Shown: positions 27,701 through 36,512 of the stretch, piece by piece
How the letters are laid out: every line of letters starts with the position of its first letter
How positions within the stretch are numbered: position 1 is the first letter of the stretch
Origin: Bifidobacterium platyrrhinorum
GTDB taxonomy: Bacteria; Actinomycetota; Actinomycetes; Actinomycetales; Bifidobacteriaceae
Reading direction: 5' to 3'
Assembly (NCBI RefSeq): GCF_010667645.1
Contig: NZ_WHZV01000003.1
Coordinates: 107,233 to 171,232, forward strand
Length of the DNA stretch: 64,000 bases
Program-made: the position numbers and the translations under genes
Notes under the pieces: generated by a model
The model's input: the letters and a program-made list of their open reading frames with translations, nothing else
Database searches by the model: none
What the model was told of the DNA's origin: nothing

Positions 27701-28155
27701 TTGTCCGCCAGCAACGATTCCACGCGATGGTACGGATTGCGCCATCCCCGATGCCGCGCGATGTGGCGCAGCGCAATGGACAGGTCCTCGCGCCGCGTGG
27801 CCTCGTCCTCGATGAAGGACTCGGCCAGCCGGGCGCGCACATGCCATTCCTCGAACGGCGTGGTCAGTGATTCCGGTTCGATGATCGGATACCCGGCCCG
27901 CTCAAGAGCGGCATCGAGACGATCGAGTCGCTTGCGACGCCTGCGCATCATGCGTCGTGCGCGGCGACTTACTCCTGAGACGTTCTTACGGGTGATCGCC
28001 TCTTTGTTCTTGGTCGGATCCACGCCGCCATCGTGAATGACCGATTGCGCGTTGAGCATGCGCATCGGCATGTCATCGTCATCGACCTCGATCGCCGCAA
28101 GTCCCACCGAATTGAGACCCACATCGATGCCGATCCTGTACCGTTTCGTATTCAT
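24736..28155 (-). CDS. cas9: Type II-C CRISPR effector Cas9
   Basis: RNA-guided DNA endonuclease of 1139 residues, in the II-C size range. RuvC-I IGIDVGLNSVGLA has the catalytic Asp11. The Arg-rich bridge helix RRARRMMRRRRKRLDRLDA follows near 60. RuvC-II VSVQIEHVR is near 508, the HNH domain has MDHIVPRKG with the catalytic His near 588, and RuvC-III RRHHAVDASVIALM is near 757. Two CxxC pairs flank the HNH core (CLYC and CADC), as in the zinc-containing Actinomyces Cas9. The PAM-interacting part is the C-terminal ~250 residues. Starts TTG 28161, ATG 28158 and ATG 28155 are in tandem; the last has the best spacing from AGAGGA. Confidence 0.97.
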   Translation of the reverse strand: MNTKRYRIGIDVGLNSVGLAAIEVDDDDMPMRMLNAQSVIHDGGVDPTKNKEAITRKNVSGVSRRARRMMRRRRKRLDRLDAALERAGYPIIEPESLTTPFEEWHVRARLAESFIEDEATRREDLSIALRHIARHRGWRNPYHRVESLLADNPHSAQYGELKTRAEERLGRGIEDDPTPAQLVVAVLSNGYAESPRLRTSTKRGEGLLPQRLMQEDNANELKRIFDVQHVPRTEWEPLFRNVFRATSPKGSAQGRVGRDPFDPSQPRALKASLVFQRYRIANVLTNLRIREAGAVSERPLTVEEKQRAYALLSSASREDITWADVATHLGLARHRLRGVGTMTADGEERISAMPPCMTSVQRIREADRKIAKPLMKWWDDASEAAREAMIRLLSNTVDFDAVREDLAYAEAIRFIDALDDDGLTKLDSIDLPAGRAAYGEETLRRLTERMLTTDDDLHTARKTLFHVSDYWRPPADPIGAPLGNPSADRVVRIVSQWMTGCRNRWGNPVSVQIEHVRSAFDSVATARQYERRTGSRSVYRSALASKLRESEHLERVRASDIRRIEAIQRQNGQCLYCGRPIAFGTCEMDHIVPRKGVGSTNTRTNLAAVCADCNRLKSKTPFPVWAASEPARQRGVSLSDALQRVDNMLYDRKADTPQTWRRFKQEMKTRLKQTEGDEPIDNRSIESVAWMADELHRRIDWYFNSQRYLAERDEDRPSREVAVDVFQGRVTALARRASGMEGRIHFFQARYKTRLDRRHHAVDASVIALMRPSVAKTLVERDSLRESQMIAGGLAEGERSWKEYPYESCTGYDSYQRWRVGMELLLELLNDALDHDRVVVRQPMRLQLGNSIAHDATVKALSRVRLGDAMDADLIRRASTPALWCALTRLPDYDAKTGLPADDTRRIVVHGTEFMADDEVGFFDGQSAQIAVRGGSSDIGSAIHHARVYRCWKQNAKGVRKYWYGMIRVFQADLLRSRGGDLFTAPLPPRSVSMRWGEPRTVQAVQDGNAEYLGWLVVGDEIHVDFAQGKLKGQIGEFAEWCGDSDSADTARCVWVLAGFYSNSKLTIRPRLLAAEGLKKFQGQQEVPDSVRKIVDAKGWIPSVDVVSSYSPVVIRRNSMGEPRWHSQSGLPCSWRWSD

Positions 28156-28205
28156 CATCAATTCCTCTGCTCTGAGAATCTATTGCTAAGGGAATGGTAC
28201 CGGAA

Positions 28206-28299
28206 TAAAAACGGGGCGAGCCATGCGACTCGCCCCTGACAGCAACGCTGCCGAGCAATCAAAGCGGCCAACATGTCCGCTCTTATTGAGAATTAGCAA
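28206..28299 (-). ncRNA. tracrRNA of the type II-C system
   Basis: A ~94-base RNA encoded just upstream of cas9 on the same strand. It opens with an anti-repeat (GCTAATTCTCAAT) that pairs with the first 13 repeat bases with two G-U wobbles. Three hairpins follow: AGCGG/CCGCT, GGCAGC/GCTGTC, and a GC-rich 8-bp terminator (28213-28220 with 28229-28236) followed by GTTTTTATT. Its own promoter is described separately. The start and end are estimates from the promoter and T run. Confidence 0.88.
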
Positions 28300-28304
28300 A
28301 ACTC

Positions 28305-28334
28305 ACTATACCCGTATCTGCGTCGGACACGCAA
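28305..28334 (-). promoter_or_regulatory. tracrRNA promoter
   Basis: On the minus strand TTGCGT (28329-28334) and TATAGT (28305-28310) are 18 bases apart. Initiation about seven bases downstream falls at 28298-28300, exactly where the anti-repeat begins. Confidence 0.75.
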
Positions 28335-28495
28335 CAAGGCCTGCATCCGATTCGTACGATAGTTCCCGGACAGCCGAAAAGCCGCGGCGGTGCAGCGCCT
28401 GACCGGCGAGGAGTGGAATCCGGCGTTCGCGTTCGCGCCGTCGTCCGTATCGCCGGACTCGTGTGTTTGCGCGGCAGATCGTGGTTCGATGTGAA
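28335..28495. other. Intergenic between CRISPR module and EPS operon
   Basis: Between the tracrRNA promoter and the first G-run element of the epimerase operon. No gene or clear site seen. Confidence 0.4.
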
Positions 28496-28531
28496 CAGGG
28501 GGTAACGGGGATGCGAAGGTGCCCCCTTTGA
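28496..28531 (+). promoter_or_regulatory. Upstream copy of the G-run/C-run element
   Basis: AGGGGGTAACGGGG followed within ten bases by GGTGCCCCCTTTGAAAAT. It resembles the promoter-proximal element at 28612-28632, about 115 bases downstream; the -10 match here (GAAAAT) is poor. It may be a second operator for the same operon. Confidence 0.4.
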
Positions 28532-28611
28532 AAATCCCATCGTCTTGTTTGGGCGCGTGCAAATCCTTTATTTCGTAAGGATTGGCGCATCGTCTCACTT
28601 CCATGCCCGGC

Positions 28612-28643
28612 AGGGGGTTAGGGGTGCCCCCTTGAGATATACT
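28612..28643 (+). promoter_or_regulatory. G-run/C-run element and -10 box of the epimerase operon
   Basis: AGGGGGTTA then GGGGTGCCCCC (28621-28631) precede the -10 TATACT (28638-28643) by six bases. The transcript would start near 28650, about 42 bases before a small leader reading frame and 116 bases before the epimerase gene. Confidence 0.6.
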
Positions 28644-28691
28644 GCTTTCAGTTTTTGTCTCGGCACTTGTGCCTTGGCAGGAAGGAAAGCA

Positions 28692-28748
28692 GTGAAGAAG
28701 AAGTATTCAGCCGATAACGGCCGTCATGTCGAAATCGAGAAGGCATAG
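28692..28748 (+). CDS. Possible 18-residue leader peptide
   Basis: GTG at 28692 follows GGAAGGAAAGCA, a better ribosome site than that of the next gene, and reads VKKKYSADNGRHVEIEKA before TAG. It lies inside the mRNA leader expected from the promoter at 28638 and ends 17 bases before the epimerase ATG. It could be a translational coupling device or simply chance; the peptide has no known relatives that I recognise. Confidence 0.4.
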   Translation: MKKKYSADNGRHVEIEKA

Positions 28749-28765
28749 AAGGGCGGTCGCAAGCA

Positions 28766-29827
28766 ATGGAAACCATCGATTTGCGCAACAGCTGCGTGCT
28801 GGTCACCGGGGCCGCCGGGTTCATTGGCTCCAACCTCGCCAAAAGGCTTCTTGAAGACGTCCAGGGCATCCGCGTCATCGGATTCGACAATGTCAACGAT
28901 TACTACGATGTGCGGCTCAAGGAGCATCGTCTCGACATGCTGTCGCACTATGGGAACTTCACCTTCATCAAGGGTGATCTGGCCGATAAGGATGCGGTGT
29001 TCGCGCTCTTCGAACAATACAAGCCGAAGGTCGTGGTGAACCTCGCCGCCCAGGCCGGCGTACGCTATTCCATCACGCATCCGGACGCCTACATCCAGTC
29101 CAATCTCATCGGCTTCTACAACATCCTGGAGGCCTGCCGCAACTACCCGGTGGCCCATCTGGTCTACGCGTCCAGTTCCTCCGTATACGGTTCCAACAAG
29201 AAGGTCCCGTACTCCACGGACGACAAGGTCGACAATCCGGTGAGCCTGTATGCGGCCACGAAGAAGTCCAACGAGCTGCTGGCCCACGCGTACTCGAAGC
29301 TGTACGACATCCCCTCTACCGGTCTGCGCTTCTTCACGGTGTACGGTCCGGCGGGCCGCCCGGACATGGCCTATTTCGGATTCACCAACAAGCTGCGTGC
29401 CGGCGACACCATCAAGATTTTCAACTATGGCAACTGCCGCCGCGATTTCACCTATGTCGACGACATCGTCGAAGGCGTCGTGCGCGTAATGCAGGGGGCG
29501 CCGGAGAAGAAGACCGGAGAGGACGGCCTGCCCGTTCCCCCCTACGCCGTGTACAACATCGGCAACGGCCATCCGGAGAATCTGCTGGAATTCGTGACGA
29601 TCCTGCAGGAGGAACTCGTACGCGCCGGCGTGCTGCCCGCGGACTACGATTTCGAAGCCCATAAGGAGCTTGTCGCCATGCAGCCGGGCGACGTGCCGGT
29701 CACCTATGCGGATACCGCGGCGCTGGAGCGCGATTACGGCTACAAGCCGTCCACCCCGCTGCGTGAGGGACTGCGCCGGTTCGCCGAATGGTACAGGACC
29801 TTCTATATCGACGGCCACGCCGAATAA
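28766..29827 (+). CDS. UDP-glucuronate 4-epimerase
   Basis: Extended short-chain dehydrogenase that converts UDP-glucuronate to UDP-galacturonate for EPS synthesis. NAD-binding GAAGFIGSN is at residues 16-24, the [16 protein letters not shown] signature of the CapI/LspL class follows, then [11 protein letters not shown], the Ser-rich YASSSSVYG and the catalytic Tyr-Lys in YAATKK. The mid-region [14 protein letters not shown] is also diagnostic of this class. 353 residues. The next gene makes the UDP-glucuronate substrate, which supports the call. Confidence 0.88.
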   Translation: METIDLRNSCVLVTGAAGFIGSNLAKRLLEDVQGIRVIGFDNVNDYYDVRLKEHRLDMLSHYGNFTFIKGDLADKDAVFALFEQYKPKVVVNLAAQAGVRYSITHPDAYIQSNLIGFYNILEACRNYPVAHLVYASSSSVYGSNKKVPYSTDDKVDNPVSLYAATKKSNELLAHAYSKLYDIPSTGLRFFTVYGPAGRPDMAYFGFTNKLRAGDTIKIFNYGNCRRDFTYVDDIVEGVVRVMQGAPEKKTGEDGLPVPPYAVYNIGNGHPENLLEFVTILQEELVRAGVLPADYDFEAHKELVAMQPGDVPVTYADTAALERDYGYKPSTPLREGLRRFAEWYRTFYIDGHAE

Positions 29828-29925
29828 CCCCCCTCGATGAACGTCATATGCGGAACCTCGCACGTTCCGCACATGACGCGTCATACGTTCAGACCCCATT
29901 CAAACCCAAGGAAAAGAAGCAACAT

Positions 29926-31176
29926 ATGAAGGATTTCGATTCGTTGAAGATCGCCGTCGCCGGTACCGGTTACGTGGGACTGAGCCTGGCCACGCTGCTG
30001 TCGCAGCATCATCAGGTCACCGCGGTGGACATCATCCCCGCCAAGGTCGATATGATCAACGCGCGCAAGTCCCCGATCCAGGACGACTACATCGAGAAGT
30101 ACTTCGCGGAGAAGACCCTGAACCTCACCGCCACGCTCGACGGCGAGAAGGCATACTCCGACGCCGACTTCGTCATCATCGCCGCGCCGACCAACTACGA
30201 CAGCACGAAGAACTTCTTCGACACCTCCGCCGTGGAATCCGTCATCGATCTGGTGATGAAGGTCAACCCGGACGCGATCATGGTCATCAAGTCCACCATT
30301 CCGGTGGGCTACACCAAGTCCATCCGCGAGAAGACCGGTTCCAAGAACATCATCTTCAGCCCCGAGTTCCTGCGTGAATCCAAGGCCCTGTACGACAACC
30401 TGTACCCGAGCCGCATCGTGGTGGGCACCGATCCGGAGGACGAGCACCTCGTGGAGGCCGCCCACACCTTCGCCAAGCTGCTGCAGCAGGGCGCCATCGA
30501 GGAGAACATCCATACGCTGTTCATGGGCTTCACCGAGGCCGAGGCCGTCAAGCTGTTCGCCAACACGTACCTGGCGCTGCGCGTCTCCTACTTCAACGAG
30601 CTCGACACCTATGCCGAGTCCAAGGGCCTGAACACCCGCGAGATCATCGACGGCGTCTGCCTCGACCCACGCATCGGCACCCACTACAACAACCCGAGCT
30701 TCGGCTACGGCGGCTACTGCCTGCCGAAGGACACCAAGCAGCTGCTCGCCAACTACCAGGACGTGCCGGAGAACCTCATCGAGGCCATCGTGGACTCCAA
30801 CGCCACCCGCAAGGACTTCATCGCCGACCGTGTGCTCGAACTCGCCGGCGCCTACGGTCCGAACAGCGAATGGGACGCCAGCAAGGAGCACGAGACCGTG
30901 GTGGGCGTGTACCGACTCACCATGAAGTCCCACTCGGACAACTTCCGCCAGAGCTCCATCCAGGGCGTCATGAAGCGCATCAAGGCCAAGGGTGCGACCG
31001 TCATCATCTACGAGCCCACGCTCGAGAACGGTTCCACGTTCTTCGGCTCCGAGGTCGTCAACGACCTTGATGAATTCAAGAAGCGCTCCCACTCCATCAT
31101 CGCGAACCGTTATGACCCCTGCCTCGATGACGTGAAGGACAAGGTCTACACCCGAGACCTGTTCCGCAGGGACTGA
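29926..31176 (+). CDS. ugd: UDP-glucose 6-dehydrogenase
   Basis: Oxidises UDP-glucose twice to UDP-glucuronate using NAD+. N-terminal Rossmann motif [34 protein letters not shown], then the substrate-binding [14 protein letters not shown] and the catalytic Cys in [13 protein letters not shown] near residue 263. 416 residues, the short class. The ATG at 29926 has AAGGAAAAGAAG upstream. Together with the preceding epimerase it provides UDP-GlcA and UDP-GalA. Confidence 0.93.
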   Translation: MKDFDSLKIAVAGTGYVGLSLATLLSQHHQVTAVDIIPAKVDMINARKSPIQDDYIEKYFAEKTLNLTATLDGEKAYSDADFVIIAAPTNYDSTKNFFDTSAVESVIDLVMKVNPDAIMVIKSTIPVGYTKSIREKTGSKNIIFSPEFLRESKALYDNLYPSRIVVGTDPEDEHLVEAAHTFAKLLQQGAIEENIHTLFMGFTEAEAVKLFANTYLALRVSYFNELDTYAESKGLNTREIIDGVCLDPRIGTHYNNPSFGYGGYCLPKDTKQLLANYQDVPENLIEAIVDSNATRKDFIADRVLELAGAYGPNSEWDASKEHETVVGVYRLTMKSHSDNFRQSSIQGVMKRIKAKGATVIIYEPTLENGSTFFGSEVVNDLDEFKKRSHSIIANRYDPCLDDVKDKVYTRDLFRRD

Positions 31177-31227
31177 CCCGGATTCACGTCCAATACGGCA
31201 CACGACTACAGAGAGGACCGATTCACT

Positions 31228-32064
31228 ATGCGTATTCTGGTCACCGGAGCCAATGGCTATCTCGGTCAGGGCATCGTCCGCAGTCTGCTCGAACTCGGGC
31301 ATACCGTGGTTGCGGCGGATTTCGGCACCACCCATGTCGATGAACGGGCGGAGAAGGTCGATTGCGATCTGTTCGCGGTCGAGGATCCGTTCGCGTTCTT
31401 CGGCAAGCCCGATGTATTGCTGCATCTGGCGTGGCGCGATGGTTTCGTGCACAACTCCGACGCCCATATCGAGGATCTGCCGAAGCATTACCACTTCATC
31501 AAGAAGATGGCCGAATCCGGCATCGCGCAGATCGCCGTGATGGGCAGCATGCACGAGATCGGCTTCTATGAAGGCAGCATCGACGAGCACACGCCGTGCA
31601 ACCCGATGAGCCTGTATGGCATCGGCAAGAACGCCCTGCGTGAGACGACGGCACTGCTGTGCAAGCAGCACGGCGTCGTGTTCCAGTGGCTGCGCGGCTA
31701 TTACATCGTGGGCAATTCCGAATACGGCAACTCCATCTTCTCGAAGATCACCGCCGCGGCTCACGCCGGCAAGAAGGAGTTCCCATTCACCACCGGCCAG
31801 AACCAGTACGATTTCGTCGATTATCCGGTATTCTGCGATCAGGTCGCCGCCGCCGTTTCCCAGAAGTCCATCGACGGCATCATCAACATCGGGTCGGGCA
31901 AACCGGAGAAGCTCGCCGATCGTGTCGAACGATTCATCAAGGAGAACGGGTACGACATCGCCCTCAAATACGGCGCGTTCCCTGATCGTCCCTATGATTC
32001 CAAGGCCGTCTGGGGCAATGGCGACAAGATTCAACGCATCATGCGGGAGACCTCCCATGCGTAA
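31228..32064 (+). CDS. NAD-dependent epimerase/dehydratase family protein
   Basis: 278-residue extended SDR with GANGYLGQG at residues 7-15 for nucleotide binding, HLAWRDGF, the active-site Ser in VMGSMHE and Tyr/Lys in YGIGKN. Probably acts on a nucleotide sugar as reductase or epimerase; the exact reaction cannot be read. It overlaps the start of the next epimerase by eight bases (ATGCGTAA), so they are probably coupled. Confidence 0.8.
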   Translation: MRILVTGANGYLGQGIVRSLLELGHTVVAADFGTTHVDERAEKVDCDLFAVEDPFAFFGKPDVLLHLAWRDGFVHNSDAHIEDLPKHYHFIKKMAESGIAQIAVMGSMHEIGFYEGSIDEHTPCNPMSLYGIGKNALRETTALLCKQHGVVFQWLRGYYIVGNSEYGNSIFSKITAAAHAGKKEFPFTTGQNQYDFVDYPVFCDQVAAAVSQKSIDGIINIGSGKPEKLADRVERFIKENGYDIALKYGAFPDRPYDSKAVWGNGDKIQRIMRETSHA

Positions 32065-33211
32065 GGTGCTCATCACCGGCGGAGCCGGATTCATCGGCTC
32101 CGCCCTCGTGAACCGTCTGCATGAGGAAGGCGGTTGGGATGTGACGGTCCTTGACTGTCTGTCCGAGCAGATTCATGGCACGAGCCCGGACGATTCGTAC
32201 CTGTATCGTTCCATTCAGGGCAAATGCCGGTTCATCCGTGGCGATGTTCGTGATTTCGACGCCATGTCGAAGGCCATCGCCGGCTGTGATACGGTCGTTC
32301 ATCTGGCCGCCGAAACCGGTACCGGCCAATCCATGTACGAGATCAACAGATACAACGAGGTGAACGTCATGGGCACCTCCAATCTGTTGCAGGCCATCTC
32401 CAGCAGGGGAGAGGACAATACGGTGCGCAAGATCGTGCTGTCCTCCTCGCGATCCGTGTACGGCGAGGGCAAATACGAATGCCCGAACTGCGGATACGTG
32501 AACCCCTCCTCCAGGACCGCGGAGCGGATGCTTGCAGGCGATTTCAACCTGTACTGCGACGTCTGCGGCACCAAGCTGACCTTGGTCCCCACCACCGAGG
32601 ACACGCCCGCCAAGCCGCGTTCGCTCTACGCGTTCACCAAGCTCGCGCAGGAACAGATGCTGGCCACCATGTGCCCGGCGATGGGGGTGGACTACACCGT
32701 GTTCCGCTTCCAGAACGTGTACGGCGTCGGCCAGTCCCTGGACAACCCGTATACCGGCATTCTGTCCGTATTCTCCACGAGGATGCTGCGCAACGAGCCC
32801 ATCAACATCTTCGAGGACGGACTGGAAAGCCGCGATTTCATCAACGTGAAGGACATCGCCGCCGGCGTGGCCGCATCGCTTACCCGCCCGGAGAGCAATG
32901 GAGAGACCATCAACCTCGGCAGCGGCGTGAACACCTCCGTCATCGAGATCGCAAACATCCTCAAAGCCTCCTACGGCAGCTCCAGCGACATCAACATCAC
33001 CGGCGACTTCCGCATCGGCGACATCGCCCACAACAAGGCCGACATCAGCAAGGCCCGGCAGCTGCTTGGCTTCGAGCCGTCCATCGGCCTGCAGGATGGC
33101 CTGAACGCGTTCTGCAAGTGGGTGGAGACCGAAACCATCGGCGACAACGGGTATGAGCGTTCCCTGGACGAGATGGAACGTGCCGGCATGTTCGTTCGCA
33201 AGCGGCACTGA
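32057..33211 (+). CDS. NAD-dependent nucleotide-sugar epimerase with zinc-ribbon-like insert
   Basis: 384-residue extended SDR: ITGGAGFIGSA at residues 6-16, HLAAETGTGQSMYEINRY, active-site SSSRSVYG, Tyr/Lys in YAFTKLAQE. Between the Ser and the Tyr there is an insert with two Cys pairs (CPNC and CDVC). Such inserts occur in dTDP-L-rhamnose 4-epimerase-like enzymes, which is my favoured assignment given the rhamnose genes downstream, but another 4-epimerase is possible. Confidence 0.75.
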   Translation: MRKVLITGGAGFIGSALVNRLHEEGGWDVTVLDCLSEQIHGTSPDDSYLYRSIQGKCRFIRGDVRDFDAMSKAIAGCDTVVHLAAETGTGQSMYEINRYNEVNVMGTSNLLQAISSRGEDNTVRKIVLSSSRSVYGEGKYECPNCGYVNPSSRTAERMLAGDFNLYCDVCGTKLTLVPTTEDTPAKPRSLYAFTKLAQEQMLATMCPAMGVDYTVFRFQNVYGVGQSLDNPYTGILSVFSTRMLRNEPINIFEDGLESRDFINVKDIAAGVAASLTRPESNGETINLGSGVNTSVIEIANILKASYGSSSDINITGDFRIGDIAHNKADISKARQLLGFEPSIGLQDGLNAFCKWVETETIGDNGYERSLDEMERAGMFVRKRH

Positions 33212-33241
33212 ACACCTATCGCGAAAGGCACGGAAGAACAG

Positions 33242-34261
33242 TTGTCCAGGATCCTCCTTATCTCGCCATCGTTCTTCGGATACCGCCAACGGGTCTCCGA
33301 AGAGCTGATCCGTCAGGGGCATGCCGTCGAATGCATGGATGACCGTCCTCGTGAGGATGTGACGTTCAAGTCGCTGGCCAAGATCAGCTACAAGCTGGTC
33401 GAGGGGTCCATCGACCGGTATGCGACCTCGCTTGCGCGGTATGTGGCGGATAAGCGTTTCGACCAGGTCATCTACATGGGCGGTATGTCGTTCTGTTGGA
33501 CCAGATCGCAGTTCGAACGCATCCGGCATGCCAGTGATGCCACATTCACGGCGTACCTGTGGGATTCCATCGCCAACTGCCAGCGATTCAAGGACAGCAT
33601 GGACCTGTTCGACCGTGTTCTTTCCTTTGAACCGGAGGATTGCGAACAGTACGGCATGGAACTCCGCCCGTTGTTTTATTCGGACGCCTACAGGGGATTG
33701 CCGTTGACCCCCGATGACGGTTTCCAGTGGGACGCCTGCTTCATCGGCAGCGTGCACCAGCCCAGCAAGTTCCATACCGTGCTGGAAATCGCAAGGGCCT
33801 TGGAACGGCATGGTCTGCGTGTGTTCACGTGGTTCTATATGCCGTCGCGGTCCGTCGAGAAGCTCCGCAAGCTCACCGATGCGACCTATAGGGGAGTGGA
33901 ATTCAAGTTCGAAGGCCTGCCCGCGGATAAAGTGGCGGGCGTGTATGCCCATTCACGGTGCATCATCGATTCACCGCAGCAGGGGCAGCTGGGACTGACC
34001 ATGCGCACATTGGAGACGGTGGGAGCCCGCCGTAAGCTCATCACCGCCAACCACGACGTGGCGCACTACGATTTTCACGCCAATGGGGATGTCCTGGTCT
34101 GGGACGGGACTCAGTCCGTGGATGATGAATTCTTCGCCAGACCGTTCCATCCGTTGCCGGACGATGTTTACCGTTCCTACTCCATTGCGGAGTTCGCACG
34201 CACATTGCTGGATGACGGTCACACGTACCACGGCTATGACAGGAAGGAACACCAGAAATGA
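33242..34261 (+). CDS. CgeB-like glycosyltransferase
   Basis: 339 residues without membrane spans. The N-terminal Rossmann start ILLISPSFFGYRQRVSEELI and the C-terminal part with QGQLGLTMRTLETVGARRKL fit the CgeB/glycosyltransferase-like family of capsule loci. TTG start with GGAAGAACA upstream. The stop overlaps the ATG of the next transferase (ATGA). Donor and acceptor unknown. Confidence 0.7.
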   Translation: MSRILLISPSFFGYRQRVSEELIRQGHAVECMDDRPREDVTFKSLAKISYKLVEGSIDRYATSLARYVADKRFDQVIYMGGMSFCWTRSQFERIRHASDATFTAYLWDSIANCQRFKDSMDLFDRVLSFEPEDCEQYGMELRPLFYSDAYRGLPLTPDDGFQWDACFIGSVHQPSKFHTVLEIARALERHGLRVFTWFYMPSRSVEKLRKLTDATYRGVEFKFEGLPADKVAGVYAHSRCIIDSPQQGQLGLTMRTLETVGARRKLITANHDVAHYDFHANGDVLVWDGTQSVDDEFFARPFHPLPDDVYRSYSIAEFARTLLDDGHTYHGYDRKEHQK

Positions 34262-35328
34262 AAGTGGCTCTTCTCGTACCGTTGCCGCCTCCCATGGGAG
34301 GTATCGGCACCTGGGCGTTGCGCCTCAAAGAGGTGATGCCCAAGGAGTGTGAAGTGGTGTTCGTCGATGAGGGATTGATCGGCGGCAGGGAGTTCTTCGG
34401 TGAGAACTCGAAGAAGAACCTATTCGACGAGGTCAAACGTTGCCTGCGTATCTGGCGCGATCTGAAACGAACGCTGAAGGATCCCGATGTCACCGTGGTG
34501 CATTCCAATATCCCCGCCGTCCCCGGCGGCATGCTGCGTGAACTGGTATGCGCGCATATCGCGCATAGCCGCAAACGCAAGTTCGTCATTCACTACCACA
34601 GCACGGTGAGCAGTTCCGTATCGTCCAGGCTGTCGGAATTCCTGTTGCGCAGGCTGTCCGATGCGGCGGACGAGATCATCGTGCTGAACGAGAAGTCTCG
34701 TGAGTTCGTGGCGGCCCGTTCGAAGACCCCGATTCGTCTCATCCCCAATTTCGTCTCCGGTAGCGAATTGGATGAGCACATCACGGTGCGGTCCGCCATA
34801 ACGAACGCGTTGTATGTAGGTGGCGTATGCGAGGAAAAGGGCATCTACGATTATCTGAACATCGCCAGACGCTTCCCGGACATCACATTCACCGCCATCG
34901 GCAAGATCGAAGAGGGTGTCACCGCGGCGGCGCCGTCGAACGTGGTGCTGACCGGTCCTCAGAGCCATGATGCGGTTCATGCCGCGTTGATGAACACCGA
35001 CGTGTTCTTCTTTCTGTCTCATTACGTGCATGAGGGATTCTCGGTGGCATTGACCGAGGCGATGGCCGCGGGATTGCCGTGCGTTGTCACCGATTGGGCA
35101 GCGAACAAGGACATGATCGGTTCCGAAGGAGGCGTCGTCGTCAACGTCGGTGATACGGATGCGGCCGCTGCGGGATTGGAACGGATGCGACCCATGCAGG
35201 TCAGGGAGGCGATGTCGCGCAGGAATATCGAGGCCGTCCGCTCCGCGTACTCCCAGGACAAGGTCATACCGCAGTACCTTGCCGTATATCGCGATGTACT
35301 GGAGGGCGGCATCGGTCCACGCCGGTGA
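34258..35328 (+). CDS. Family 4 glycosyltransferase
   Basis: 356-residue retaining GT-B fold transferase expected at the inner membrane face. The start VALLVPLPPPMGGIGTWALR has the Gly-rich acceptor loop, and the C-terminal domain has EGFSVALTEAMAAGLPCVVTD with the conserved E-x7-E used for the nucleotide donor. Translationally coupled to the preceding gene. Confidence 0.88.
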   Translation: MKVALLVPLPPPMGGIGTWALRLKEVMPKECEVVFVDEGLIGGREFFGENSKKNLFDEVKRCLRIWRDLKRTLKDPDVTVVHSNIPAVPGGMLRELVCAHIAHSRKRKFVIHYHSTVSSSVSSRLSEFLLRRLSDAADEIIVLNEKSREFVAARSKTPIRLIPNFVSGSELDEHITVRSAITNALYVGGVCEEKGIYDYLNIARRFPDITFTAIGKIEEGVTAAAPSNVVLTGPQSHDAVHAALMNTDVFFFLSHYVHEGFSVALTEAMAAGLPCVVTDWAANKDMIGSEGGVVVNVGDTDAAAAGLERMRPMQVREAMSRRNIEAVRSAYSQDKVIPQYLAVYRDVLEGGIGPRR

Positions 35329-35381
35329 TAACGGGATAATGATGAATTCCGAGGGACGTAAGCATTGAGAAGGAGAGATAG

Positions 35382-36512
35382 ATGAAACGTGCACTGGTCG
35401 TGGTCTCCAAAATGGATACCGGCGGGGCCGAGACGATGATGATGAAGTACTATCGTGCGCTCGACAAGTCGCGCTATCAGCTTGATTTCGCCGTCTCCAC
35501 CGATGAGGAAGGTTTCTATGACGCCGAGATCAAGCGTCTCGGAGGCCGTATCATCCGGGTGACCAAGAAGAGCCGCAATCCGATCAAGGCGTTTACGGAT
35601 ATCAGGCATGTGGTGAAGGAGAACGGTTATGCCGCGGTGATCAGAAACGCGGAGAACGCCATGGCCTCCTTGGATCTGCTGGCCGCAAAAACCGCTGGGA
35701 AGGTGCGCACCGTATTCCGCTCAACCAACTCCAACACATCAGGGAGGTCTCTGAAGGAGCGCGTCGCGCATTCGGTCGGAAGGGTGATTCTGCATGCCTG
35801 TTGTGATCGCATGGTCGCCCCCTCCGATGTCGCCGCGGATTTCATGTTCGGGGAAAGAAGCAGACGCGACGGGAAGGTCACCATACTGCCCAATGCCATC
35901 GATTTCAACGCATACAAGTTCGATTCGTCGGCTCGCGTTTCGGTGAGAGAACGGTACGGCATCGCGGATGATGTCATGTTGCTGGGCAATATAGGCAGGT
36001 TTGCGCCGCAAAAGAACCAACGTTATTGCATTGATGTTCTGGCGGAATTGCTGCGGCGTAATGTGAACAGTCGTTTGATGCTCGTCGGCAAGGGTGATTT
36101 GCTGGGTGAGTTGAAGGATTACGCCGTTGCGTGCGGGGTCTTGGATCATGTTGTTTTTCTTCCTCCCACCAGTGATGTATCGAGACTGTACGCGGCGTTT
36201 GACGTACTGGTATTCCCCTCGTTCTTTGAAGGAATGCCGAACGTATTGATTGAGGCGCAGGCATCCGGCTTGAAATGCCTGGCATCCGACTCCGTCACCG
36301 AACAGGCTCGTATCAGTTCGGAAACGGTGTTCTTGCCTATTGGGGAGGGCTCGGTCTCCGCATGGGCTGATGCCTGCAGGCCGGTAGCCTTGGAGGATCG
36401 CGTCAGTACGGGAGAACAGATTCTTCACACCTCATTCAATATGAAAACCGCTGTGAAGCTTTTCGAGAAGGTTGTGTTCGGCGATGCAGAATCCAATCCG
36501 CATGCGGTCTGA
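35382..36512 (+). CDS. EpsF-like family 4 glycosyltransferase
   Basis: 376-residue GT-B transferase. N-terminal VVSKMDTGGAETMMMKYYR is typical of the EpsF/CapM group; GNIGRFAPQKNQ opens the C-terminal domain and FEGMPNVLIEAQASGLKCL gives the donor-binding E-x7-E. GGAGAGATAG precedes the ATG. The last bases overlap the polymerase gene. Confidence 0.88.
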   Translation: MKRALVVVSKMDTGGAETMMMKYYRALDKSRYQLDFAVSTDEEGFYDAEIKRLGGRIIRVTKKSRNPIKAFTDIRHVVKENGYAAVIRNAENAMASLDLLAAKTAGKVRTVFRSTNSNTSGRSLKERVAHSVGRVILHACCDRMVAPSDVAADFMFGERSRRDGKVTILPNAIDFNAYKFDSSARVSVRERYGIADDVMLLGNIGRFAPQKNQRYCIDVLAELLRRNVNSRLMLVGKGDLLGELKDYAVACGVLDHVVFLPPTSDVSRLYAAFDVLVFPSFFEGMPNVLIEAQASGLKCLASDSVTEQARISSETVFLPIGEGSVSAWADACRPVALEDRVSTGEQILHTSFNMKTAVKLFEKVVFGDAESNPHAV

